Shown one piece after another: positions 1 through 5,948 of a DNA stretch of 8,061 bases. The DNA lies in assembly GCA_903929325.1 (NCBI GenBank), contig CAIYUD010000040.1, positions 1 through 8,061 of the forward strand, written 5' to 3'. Every line of letters starts with the position of its first letter. Position 1 is the first letter of the stretch. Under the pieces are notes generated by a model, which was given only the letters and a program-made list of their open reading frames with translations, ran no database searches and was not told the DNA's origin. This DNA is from an uncultured Opitutia bacterium (GTDB taxonomy: Bacteria > Verrucomicrobiota > Verrucomicrobiia > Opitutales > UBA953). Position numbers and translations under genes: made by a program.

Positions 1-2
1 AA

Positions 3-494
3 GCTTATTGGAGTCGCTGGAATGGTAAGTATTATTTCCCAGGCGACGGAGCTATCCGCGACAAAGACGGCTACCTGTGGATCACGGGACGTGTGGATGA
101 CGTCGTCAATGTCTCCGGGCATCGCATCGGCACAGCTGAACTTGAAGCCGTCTTTATTGAGCATAAAGCCGTAGCCGAGTCCGCCGTGATTGGCGTTAAG
201 CATGATCTCAAAGGACAAGGCTTGATGGCCTTCGTCATCTTGAAGTCAGCCGCAGCGGGCACCGACGAAGTCGCCCTCGCCAAAACACTCAATGGTATGG
301 TCGATGAGAAAATCGGTAAATTCGCACGCCCTGAACGTATCGTCTTTGTTGCAGACCTTCCGAAAACACGGTCTGGAAAAATTATGCGCCGACTCTTGCG
401 CGACATCTCGGAAGGCCGCGAACTCGGCAACGTCAGCACCCTGGCCGACCCGCAGGTCGTTGAAGGTATTAAAAAGAAGTTTAGCGGGGTATAA
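3..494 (+). CDS. acs: Acetyl-CoA synthetase, C-terminal fragment (5' end outside window)
   Basis: This is the last 163 codons of an AMP-forming acetate:CoA ligase, which activates acetate to acetyl-CoA through acetyl-AMP in the cytoplasm. The reading frame is already open at base 3, so the start codon lies left of the window. Visible family motifs, in order, are YFPGDGA (about nt 39-59), ITGRVDDVVNVSGHR (about 81-125; the hinge and C-terminal domain entry of acyl-adenylate ligases) and GTAELEAV. Near the end is PKTRSGKIMRR (about 360-392). Its lysine, codon 378-380, matches the catalytic lysine that in well-studied Acs enzymes is switched off by acetylation and restored by sirtuin deacetylase. 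The stop is TAA at 492-494. Other acyl-CoA synthetases share the fold, but the run of motifs fits Acs specifically. The gene is followed by a hairpin and then by an exported thioredoxin-like gene with no obvious functional link. Confidence 0.93.
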   Translation, partial: AYWSRWNGKYYFPGDGAIRDKDGYLWITGRVDDVVNVSGHRIGTAELEAVFIEHKAVAESAVIGVKHDLKGQGLMAFVILKSAAAGTDEVALAKTLNGMVDEKIGKFARPERIVFVADLPKTRSGKIMRRLLRDISEGRELGNVSTLADPQVVEGIKKKFSGV

Positions 495-507
495 TCGAGG
501 TCCAGCC

Positions 508-542
508 CCTACCAAACCCTGCATGTTGCAGGGCTTGGTAGG
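508..542 (+). terminator. Strong hairpin downstream of acs, no U-tract
   Basis: The left arm at 508-522 (CCTACCAA, A, CCCTGC) pairs with the right arm at 528-542 (GCAGGG, C, TTGGTAGG). This makes a stem of about 15 positions with one A/C mismatch and the five-base loop ATGTT. It starts 13 bases after the acs stop codon. No T-run follows, so it is not a standard intrinsic terminator. It could be a 3' mRNA-stabilising hairpin, a weak or Rho-assisted terminator, or a structure in the leader of the next gene. Confidence 0.5.
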
Positions 543-586
543 TCTGCCCTTGCTGGCTTCTGATAAATAGCCAAATTGCACCACCT

Positions 587-1684
587 ATGAGTATACGCTC
601 TCTCCTCGCGGCGCTGACACTTTTTGTAAGCGCTTTATCTCCTGTCTTTGGTGGACAACTCGGCGTGGGTGACCCCGCCCCAGCTGCACGCCCTAAAGTA
701 ATGATCCAAGGCGAAGCCATCACCAAACTAGACGATTCGAAGACCTACCTCTTTGAGTTCTGGGCAACGTGGTGCGGGCCTTGTGTTGGTCAAATTCCTC
801 ACCTCGATGGCCTTCACCGGAAATTCGGCTCTAAAGGCTTAGTTGTTCTATCCACTTCGGTCTGGGAAGAAGACCAGGCGAAGGTCGCCAGTTTCGTAAA
901 AGGTAAAGGCGATAAGATGAGCTACCGCGTCGGCTTTGACGCAGATAAGTCCATGACCAAAGCTTGGCTCGAGGCTGCAGGCGTTAACGGCATCCCCCAC
1001 GGATTCCTCGTTAGCAAAGGAAAAATCATTTGGGCAGGTCACCCTGCAGAACTCAACGACGAGATGATTGGTTCAGTTCTCGATGGCTCCTATAATCCAG
1101 AGAAAGCAGCCTCAATCGCCAAAGCCGCCGAAGATCAAAAAGAGAAACTGATGGAGAAGTTTGGTGCACTCGGCGTCGCCATGCAGGCAAAGGAATGGGA
1201 TAAGGCTGAAAAACTCCTCAATGAAGTTCTACCCTTGGTGCCTGAATCCGAACGCGGCGAATTAACCGACGCCGTGCGCGATCAAATCGCTCTCGGTAAA
1301 GGCGACCCTTCCGGCATCTACAAGCGTATCGCGAAATTTGCAGAAGAAAGCAAAGACGATGCGGAGCAGCAAAACGCGATTGCCTGGGATCTTGCGACCA
1401 ACCCGATGTTTGAAGGAAAGCGAAACCTCGAACTTGCAGCGAAGTGCGCGACGATTTCGGTGAAACTTGCCGAGGGCACCGAAAAGGCCGCCTCGCTCGA
1501 CACCCTCGCCCGCATTCGCTTCCTCCAAGGTAAAAAAGATGAAGCCATCAAGCTACAGCAAGAAGCCCTCAATATAGCCGATGACACCCTTAAGCCAGAA
1601 TTGCAGAAGACATTGGATTCGATGAAAAAGGGCGTGCTCCCTAAAGTCGAAGAACCAGAGATGACCGATCCCGAAGAGAAATAA
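587..1684 (+). CDS. Exported TlpA-type thioredoxin-like protein with TPR-like C-terminal half
   Basis: This 365-residue protein looks exported and redox-active. Residues 1-23 form a signal peptide: MSIR, then a hydrophobic core LLAALTLFVSAL, then a small-residue region ending near VFGG. Residues 26-160 are a TlpA/AhpC-TSA-like thioredoxin fold with the active-site motif WATWCGPC (CGPC at 63-66) and the cis-proline segment NGIPHGF (Pro137). Such proteins usually reduce or isomerise disulfides outside the cytoplasm, and the target here is unknown. Residues 185-345 are helical and TPR-like. The clearest unit is about 301-334 (LDTLARIRFLQGKKDEAI), with another around 197-216. The tail is acidic and rich in Pro, Glu and Lys. 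The ATG at 587 has no Shine-Dalgarno sequence, but it is the only start that gives the signal peptide. The pairing of a single N-terminal thioredoxin domain with helical repeats suggests a scaffolded or partner-binding oxidoreductase. The gene lies 92 bases after acs and ends in its own terminator. Confidence 0.85.
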   Translation: MSIRSLLAALTLFVSALSPVFGGQLGVGDPAPAARPKVMIQGEAITKLDDSKTYLFEFWATWCGPCVGQIPHLDGLHRKFGSKGLVVLSTSVWEEDQAKVASFVKGKGDKMSYRVGFDADKSMTKAWLEAAGVNGIPHGFLVSKGKIIWAGHPAELNDEMIGSVLDGSYNPEKAASIAKAAEDQKEKLMEKFGALGVAMQAKEWDKAEKLLNEVLPLVPESERGELTDAVRDQIALGKGDPSGIYKRIAKFAEESKDDAEQQNAIAWDLATNPMFEGKRNLELAAKCATISVKLAEGTEKAASLDTLARIRFLQGKKDEAIKLQQEALNIADDTLKPELQKTLDSMKKGVLPKVEEPEMTDPEEK

Positions 1685-1703
1685 AAAAGCCGGAAATCTA
1701 CTT

Positions 1704-1734
1704 ATAAGCCCGCCACTTGGTGGGCTTATTTTTT
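1704..1734 (+). terminator. Intrinsic terminator between convergent tlpA-like gene and mutY
   Basis: ATAAGCCCGCC (1704-1714), loop ACTT (1715-1718) and GGTGGGCTTAT (1719-1729) form an 11-bp stem with one G-T wobble. On the plus strand a run of six T follows (1729-1734), giving a good Rho-independent terminator for the 587-1684 gene. Read on the minus strand, the same hairpin begins at the mutY stop codon (1726-1728), so it probably also ends mutY transcripts. The T-run on that side is poor directly after the stem; a T6 occurs only about 17 bases further on, at 1682-1687. Confidence 0.85.
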
Positions 1735-2766
1735 AGATAACTTTCCCTGACGCATAAACTCACCTAGCCAACGAAGGTGTGGCCCCGAAACAGCCGCGAA
1801 AGGTAAATCCGCAAGAGACACCCACAACAACCCATCGCTTAAGGCGACTTTTGCTCGCGACGGCAGAAGATGAATGTGTTCCTCATAGGTCGTCTGCACA
1901 ACCGTACGACGGCGAACTGCGTACGCAGGCACTGAAGGTTTAAACTTTAAAGACTCTGCGAGCGGCAATTCCGCAATGCCAGCCAGCCGACGTGCGTGCT
2001 TGGGGTGCCGTCGTAGCAATACCTTGCCATGACGCACAGCTAGCACCCGCTGCACCGTCTCGCGGCGACCTTTTGCGCGCAGTATCTTCGGGATGCCGAT
2101 GGCTGGAGCGCCTTTCGAAGCGCAGAAAGCCTTAAGCGGACACCCTGGGCAGGCAGGTGCGGCCTTTTTACAAACCTGGGAGCCAAGCTCCATGACGGCT
2201 TGATTATAATTACCAGGCTCACGTGGATCAACGAGCCCGTTGGCCAATGGCGTGACCCGCTTAACGGCATGCGCCCCAGAAGCAAAAGCCGTCTTCATCC
2301 CAGCTAGTCGCGAAAGAACCCGGACGACATTGCCGTCTACCACTGCCACGGGGTCTTTGAAGCTGATGCTCGCTATCGCTGCAGCTGTATAAGGACCAAC
2401 GCCCGTAAACTGAAGCCAGGCTTCGGCTGTTGAAGGCAACACCTTGAGCAAGGCCACTTCTTTTGCCAAGGCATGTAAAAGTCGTGCTCGGCGATAATAC
2501 CCAAGGCCCGCCCAGGCCGCGAGAACCTCATCTGCATCCGCTTGAGCCAAAGCGGAGAAATTAGGCCACCGCTGAACCCACCGATTAAAATACGGCAAGA
2601 CCGTCGCGACCTGAGTCTGCTGTAGCATCAACTCAGAAACAACTGTGCGGTAAGGGGATGTTACCGTACGCCAAGGAAGGTCTCGCTGGTGCTTCTGATA
2701 CCACGATAATAATGCCTTACGGAGCTTAGGGGCTCTCGTGGTCAGCAATTGTTCTGCAGAAGTCAT
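1726..2766 (-). CDS. mutY: A/G-specific adenine DNA glycosylase MutY
   Basis: MutY removes adenine mispaired with 8-oxoguanine, the second line of the GO repair system. At 346 residues it has the usual length. The helix-hairpin-helix glycosylase domain (about 15-195) contains SELMLQQTQV with catalytic Glu45, FTGVGPYTAAAIASI (117-134, with Tyr126) and VDGNVVRVL with catalytic Asp144. A [4Fe-4S] site follows as C-X6-C-X2-C-X5-C at Cys199, 206, 209 and 215. From about 235 to 346 is the MutT/NUDIX-like domain that reads 8-oxoG (RVLAVRHGKVLLRRHP, then LLWVSLADLPF near the end). The Tyr in GVGPYT, the NUDIX-like extension and the length separate it from endonuclease III. The loop expected to carry the Phe-Ser-His recognition motif reads TTYEEHIHL here (292-300), which is unusual. 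The ATG at 2766 lacks a Shine-Dalgarno sequence. The gene is divergent from rnhC across 47 bases, and its stop codon sits inside the shared terminator hairpin. Confidence 0.95.
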   Translation of the reverse strand: MTSAEQLLTTRAPKLRKALLSWYQKHQRDLPWRTVTSPYRTVVSELMLQQTQVATVLPYFNRWVQRWPNFSALAQADADEVLAAWAGLGYYRRARLLHALAKEVALLKVLPSTAEAWLQFTGVGPYTAAAIASISFKDPVAVVDGNVVRVLSRLAGMKTAFASGAHAVKRVTPLANGLVDPREPGNYNQAVMELGSQVCKKAAPACPGCPLKAFCASKGAPAIGIPKILRAKGRRETVQRVLAVRHGKVLLRRHPKHARRLAGIAELPLAESLKFKPSVPAYAVRRRTVVQTTYEEHIHLLPSRAKVALSDGLLWVSLADLPFAAVSGPHLRWLGEFMRQGKLSKK

Positions 2767-2813
2767 TCGATGAGGCTGGATTTAGCGGCTCAGAAGCATA
2801 GACCTTGTAGACG

Positions 2814-3821
2814 ATGGCACCGAAGGCAAAGAACGATTCAGGGGAACCGAAAAAACCGGCTCTCTACACGGTTAAACTGGCTCCCGTCCAGGCAGAGAAG
2901 CTTCGGACAATCTTAGTCGCAAAGAAGTGGGTATCTTTCCCCGTTGAACACAGCGCATTTGCCTACAAAGGCCCGGGCGTAAATGTCGTCCATTACGCCT
3001 CAGGCAAATGCGTCGTCTCCGGCAAAGGCACCGAAGATTTTGTGAAATTCACCCTTGAAGGCGAAGTAACCGGCGAAGCCAAAATGGGCTATGATGCCGA
3101 ACTTAACCCCGAATGGTTCGAAGAGCACCTCGGCCTCGATGAATCTGGAAAAGGTGACGTTTTCGGACCTGTCATTTCTGCATGTGTTATTGGTGATGCC
3201 CAGATGGTCAAGATGTGGCGCGAAGCAGGCGTTCAAGATTCCAAAAAACTAAACGATGTTAAAATAGCCGCACTCGATCGTGCGATTCGTGAGACCCCGG
3301 GCGTAGTGGTAAAAACCACCTATATGCGCATGGCTAAATACAATGAACTGCATAGCCGGTTTGGGAAAAATCTGAATCGCTTACTTGGCTGGATGCATGC
3401 GACATCCGCGACGGAAGCGTTACAGCAATACGAATTAGCCCACGGAAAAAAACCTGCTTGGGGATTGCTCGACCAGTTTACCGAAGAACCTTTAGTTCAA
3501 AATGAACTCGCCCGCAAAGGCATCGTCTTTGATTTACGCATGCGCACCAAAGCAGAATCGGATCCGGTGGTAGCCGCTGCTTCGATTGTCGCCCGCGCTG
3601 CCTTCGTCAGAGAAATTGAACGTTTGGCAGCCGACGGCGGCGTTCCACTTCCCAAGGGCGCGGGCATGAAACAACATAAAGAGGCAATGGAAGAACTCGT
3701 AGGGCGTCATGGCCCTGCAGGATTAATTAATTTTGCGAAGTTACACTTCCGTGAAACCTACGAACCACGTGGATTAGAAGTGCCTGAGAAGAAGGCCTTC
3801 AAGCCGAAGAAGAAGGGCTGA
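2814..3821 (+). CDS. rnhC: Ribonuclease HIII
   Basis: RNase HIII cleaves the RNA strand of RNA:DNA hybrids such as R-loops and primer remnants in the cytoplasm. The 335-residue protein is slightly longer than typical members. Residues 18-82 resemble the TBP-like substrate-binding N-terminal domain that distinguishes RNase HIII from HII (YTVKLAPVQAEKL, then KCVVSGKGTEDFV). The catalytic domain starts near 100 with the signature GLDESGKGDVFGPV (Asp109, Glu110). It continues with QDSKKLND (141-148), LLDQF (Asp220) and TKAESDPVVAAASIVAR (Glu248 is the probable fourth metal ligand, by position before the ASIVAR helix). The tail is lysine-rich (AFKPKKKG). The ATG at 2814 has no recognisable Shine-Dalgarno sequence, but the next in-frame ATG, at residue 91, would remove the whole N-terminal domain. 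The stop TGA overlaps the rnhB ATG by one base, so the two genes are almost certainly co-transcribed and translationally coupled. Confidence 0.95.
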   Translation: MAPKAKNDSGEPKKPALYTVKLAPVQAEKLRTILVAKKWVSFPVEHSAFAYKGPGVNVVHYASGKCVVSGKGTEDFVKFTLEGEVTGEAKMGYDAELNPEWFEEHLGLDESGKGDVFGPVISACVIGDAQMVKMWREAGVQDSKKLNDVKIAALDRAIRETPGVVVKTTYMRMAKYNELHSRFGKNLNRLLGWMHATSATEALQQYELAHGKKPAWGLLDQFTEEPLVQNELARKGIVFDLRMRTKAESDPVVAAASIVARAAFVREIERLAADGGVPLPKGAGMKQHKEAMEELVGRHGPAGLINFAKLHFRETYEPRGLEVPEKKAFKPKKKG

Positions 3822-4567
3822 TGGCATCGCTCGCCCAGTTCGATCGACGTCGCGGCGCCGACCGACCGGGCATTGCGGGCATCGATGAGGCAGGTCGAGG
3901 AGCCCTCGCTGGACCTGTTGTCGCTGCGTCTGTCTGGCTCGATGGTGGCTTCTATGGAGACACGAGCTGTCTCCGGCGCGTTCGCGGTGCCAATGACTCC
4001 AAGGTCTTAAGCGCAAGCGAGCGCGATGACTTGCGCGCGAGCATTGAAGCTCTGCGTGCTGAAGGAAAACTACGCGTTGCTTGGGCGGCGTGCAATGTCA
4101 TGGAAATCGCTACACTCAATATCCTTGGTGCCACCCGAGCGGCTATGGCGCGTTGCTTGGCTGAATTTGATACCGCCGCTCGTCCAAGTCAGCCCTTTGC
4201 AATGGCGGGAACCGATAGTGAACTTTTTGGATTCGATTCACGAACGTCGGTCCTTGTACTTGTCGACGGCCTACCGCTTCGTCCATTTGTTTGGGCACAT
4301 GAAGCCATTAAGCAGGGCGATGGTAAGTCGCTGGCAATTGCTCTGGCTTCGATCGTCGCAAAGGTTGAACGGGACCGCCTGATGGTGGAGTTGGATACGA
4401 CATATCCGGCTTATGGATTTGCTGTCCATAAAGGGTATGCGGTGCCACAGCACGTCGAAGCGATTAAAACACACGGGCCCTGCCCTGAACACCGTGAGTT
4501 ATTTTTACGTAAAATACTTGCCGGCGAGGCCGTGCCGTCCGACGAGCAAGCTGAGTTTGAGTTCTGA
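3821..4567 (+). CDS. rnhB: Ribonuclease HII
   Basis: RNase HII nicks at single ribonucleotides embedded in DNA, starting ribonucleotide excision repair, and also cuts RNA:DNA hybrids. Motifs are GIAGIDEAGRGALAGPVV (Asp22, Glu23, with the GRG loop at 25-27 that senses the ribonucleotide junction), ANDSKVLS (57-64), VDG (Asp149) and QGDGKSLAIALASIVAKVERD (Asp167 completing the DEDD set). Near the end come YGFAVHKGYAVPQH and GPCPEHR. At 248 residues it is about 50 longer than the E. coli enzyme. Extra sequence lies around 41-57 and in a poorly conserved stretch at about 115-143 just before the third catalytic Asp. The ATG shares a base with the rnhC TGA (TGATG), with a purine-rich GAAGGG only three bases upstream, so initiation probably depends on coupling to rnhC. 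It is convergent with bioC across 63 bases. Confidence 0.95.
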   Translation: MASLAQFDRRRGADRPGIAGIDEAGRGALAGPVVAASVWLDGGFYGDTSCLRRVRGANDSKVLSASERDDLRASIEALRAEGKLRVAWAACNVMEIATLNILGATRAAMARCLAEFDTAARPSQPFAMAGTDSELFGFDSRTSVLVLVDGLPLRPFVWAHEAIKQGDGKSLAIALASIVAKVERDRLMVELDTTYPAYGFAVHKGYAVPQHVEAIKTHGPCPEHRELFLRKILAGEAVPSDEQAEFEF

Positions 4568-4610
4568 GTACTGTTAAAACTTTCCCGCTTCCTGCTTGCT
4601 CCTTTTCACT

Positions 4611-4638
4611 CTGCTTCAGTGCGATAACACTTAAGCAG
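4611..4638. terminator. Weak hairpin between rnhB and bioC, overlapping the bioC stop
   Basis: CTGCTT-c-AGTG (4611-4621) can pair with CACT-t-AAGCAG (4628-4638) around the loop CGATAA, giving ten pairs with one C/T mismatch. It covers the bioC stop codon (4631-4633) and sits between two convergent genes. That is where a bidirectional terminator would be expected, but no T-run follows on either strand. The rest of the 4568-4630 gap is pyrimidine-rich on the plus strand and shows nothing else. Confidence 0.35.
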
Positions 4639-5332
4639 CCGCATCCACGAATAACCATGCCCAGGTGGCACGAACGCTGCCATCTGGATTTCCATACAGT
4701 CGCGTGTAATCCCGAAGGAGCGACCGCAGCGTGCCCCCATTAAAATGCGGCTCACCGGTGACGCCTGAGTTATGCAACGTACGGAGAAAATCGACGGCTG
4801 ATGGATAAGCCTCTGGATGCTCCAGGACGGCGCTACCGCGGATCTTAAAGCCCGCTCGACGGATCATGGCGATCCACATTGCCTCATCGCGCCAGTGAAT
4901 CGGACCCTCTCCCGCCAGGGCACGTAATTCACAAAAGCCTGGTTCGCACGGCACTCCCAATAACAACCTGCCTCCTTGATGGATGGATGTGTGCCATCGA
5001 CGCAGTACGTTACCTGGATCAGGTGCCCATTGAAGCATTCCATTGGATGCTAAATTATGGCACGGGAAGATTTCACCGAAGCCATCATGCACCGTCCATG
5101 TAGCTGATGGAGCAGATAGCTTACCAATCTCAACCATGGCAAGCGAGCTATCGGAAGCGTCGACCACCGCACCTTGTGCCAACAATGCGCGCGTCAAGAA
5201 ACCTGTCCCAGCACCCAGTTCTGTAACGCGTTCGCCCGATTCAAAAGGCGCAAAAGCCGCTAGGGCTTCTGCAAAGCGACGCTGGGGGGTTGCGTGCGCT
5301 TCGTAGGTGGATGCCTTGGCATTAAAGTGCAT
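4631..5332 (-). CDS. bioC: Malonyl-[ACP] O-methyltransferase BioC
   Basis: BioC methylates the free carboxyl of malonyl-ACP with S-adenosylmethionine, so that fatty-acid synthesis can build a pimeloyl chain for biotin. The 233-residue protein is a class I SAM methyltransferase. The N-terminal FNAKASTYEAHATPQRR (3-19) is typical of BioC. The SAM loop is ELGAGTGFLTRAL (38-50), the acidic second strand is DASDSSLAMV (58-67), and ASNGMLQWAPD (95-105) occupies the strand-4 region that in BioC reads SNxxxQW. SAVDFLRTLHNSGVTG (178-193) matches the BioC C-terminal region, which sets it apart from UbiE/COQ5 relatives. The ATG at 5332 is preceded by the best Shine-Dalgarno sequence in the window. The gene overlaps the end of the upstream esterase gene by 11 bases and is the last gene of the operon. 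It lacks an obvious U-tract terminator. Confidence 0.88.
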   Translation of the reverse strand: MHFNAKASTYEAHATPQRRFAEALAAFAPFESGERVTELGAGTGFLTRALLAQGAVVDASDSSLAMVEIGKLSAPSATWTVHDGFGEIFPCHNLASNGMLQWAPDPGNVLRRWHTSIHQGGRLLLGVPCEPGFCELRALAGEGPIHWRDEAMWIAMIRRAGFKIRGSAVLEHPEAYPSAVDFLRTLHNSGVTGEPHFNGGTLRSLLRDYTRLYGNPDGSVRATWAWLFVDAAA

Positions 5333-5948
5333 GACCGTCCTCCTTTACTAAAAACTCGGAAAGCATATGTCCGGCACCTTCAACCCGCACACAGCCTTTA
5401 ATCGCATCTACTACACCTTCTGCATGCAGCAAAGGATCATTGTCGCCCACATAAGCTTCCCAGCCATCAGGCAGGCCACGACGGGCATAGGCAACGAGGC
5501 CCGCACTCGCAGGCTCTGCCAAACGCATTAAGCCCTCTTCGAGTAATTCCTGAGAGTATGGCAATTCGTCCCGCACAACAGATAGCGCAAGGCCTGCCCG
5601 CACCCTAAAGTCAGCCAAGGCGGCAAGTGGATCTTGGCGAAGTTGACGTACGAGCCATTGGACTTGGGTTCGTGAAATTTTACCGCAGCCACCATCTTCG
5701 CTACAAAACGACGTAAAGGGTGCGACGAGTAAAACTTTATCCGGAAAACGCACACCCCGTGAGGCTGCTTCTAAAACTCGATGAGCACCGAATGACCATG
5801 CGACGACTGCATCACAATCCGCAGCGGCTTCTGCGGCACCTGGAATGGGCGCGAGTAGCACATGCTGTGCATGGGGCGCATGGACTTCTGCCAGTGGACG
5901 TAATTCCGCTGGCGAAATACCCCACCCGCCTACCCAGCCAATCATCAT
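5322..5948 (-). CDS. Probable pimeloyl-ACP methyl ester esterase (BioG/BioH-type alpha/beta hydrolase)
   Basis: This small (208-residue) alpha/beta hydrolase is placed between bioF and bioC. Its likely role is to cut the methyl ester of pimeloyl-ACP, ending the BioC-primed elongation cycle. The sequence opens with WVGGWGISP (5-13), an oxyanion-loop GWG like that of BioG and BioH. The nucleophile elbow VVAWSFGAHRVLEA (48-61) gives Ser52, with Ala in place of the first Gly of GxSxG, as I recall for BioG. YVGDNDPLL (166-174) offers Asp171 or Asp169 as the acid, and VEGAGHMLSEF (189-199) offers His194. The helical stretch at about 80-160 would be the lid that selects the acyl-ACP. It is shorter than E. 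coli BioH (about 256 residues) and could equally be a BioG relative or a separate isoform, so no symbol is given. Two cysteines (82, 88) flank a Gly-rich turn in the lid. The ATG overlaps the bioF stop as ATGA, with AAAGGA upstream. Confidence 0.75.
   Translation of the reverse strand: MMIGWVGGWGISPAELRPLAEVHAPHAQHVLLAPIPGAAEAAADCDAVVAWSFGAHRVLEAASRGVRFPDKVLLVAPFTSFCSEDGGCGKISRTQVQWLVRQLRQDPLAALADFRVRAGLALSVVRDELPYSQELLEEGLMRLAEPASAGLVAYARRGLPDGWEAYVGDNDPLLHAEGVVDAIKGCVRVEGAGHMLSEFLVKEDGHAL
5339..5346 (-). promoter_or_regulatory. Near-consensus ribosome binding site of bioC
   Basis: On the minus strand AAAGGAGG lies six bases before the bioC ATG and inside the coding end of the upstream esterase gene. 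It is much stronger than any other site in the window and fixes the bioC start at 5332. Confidence 0.85.

Noticed and set aside
1..6. The window starts exactly with AAGCTT, a HindIII site, which could mark a clone end.
   Set aside because: Three more AAGCTT sites occur inside (959-964, 2898-2903, 5453-5458) and the right end shows no matching site, so this cannot be told from chance.
535..570. Possible promoter for the 587 gene (TTGGTA with GATAAA downstream).
   Set aside because: The spacing would be about 21 bases and the -10 match is only 4 of 6. The TTGGTA is also part of the hairpin arm.
71..584. Open frames on the minus strand opposite acs.
   Set aside because: The plus-strand translation is an unambiguous acetyl-CoA synthetase C-terminus, and the antisense frames have no independent support.
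2767..2813. Divergent promoters in the mutY-rnhC gap.
   Set aside because: A divergent pair must have promoters here or inside the gene ends, but no convincing -35/-10 pair could be read in 47 bases.
4568..4630. A small gene or RNA in the rnhB-bioC gap.
   Set aside because: The gap is only 63 bases with no start-SD pair and no structure apart from the weak hairpin at its end.
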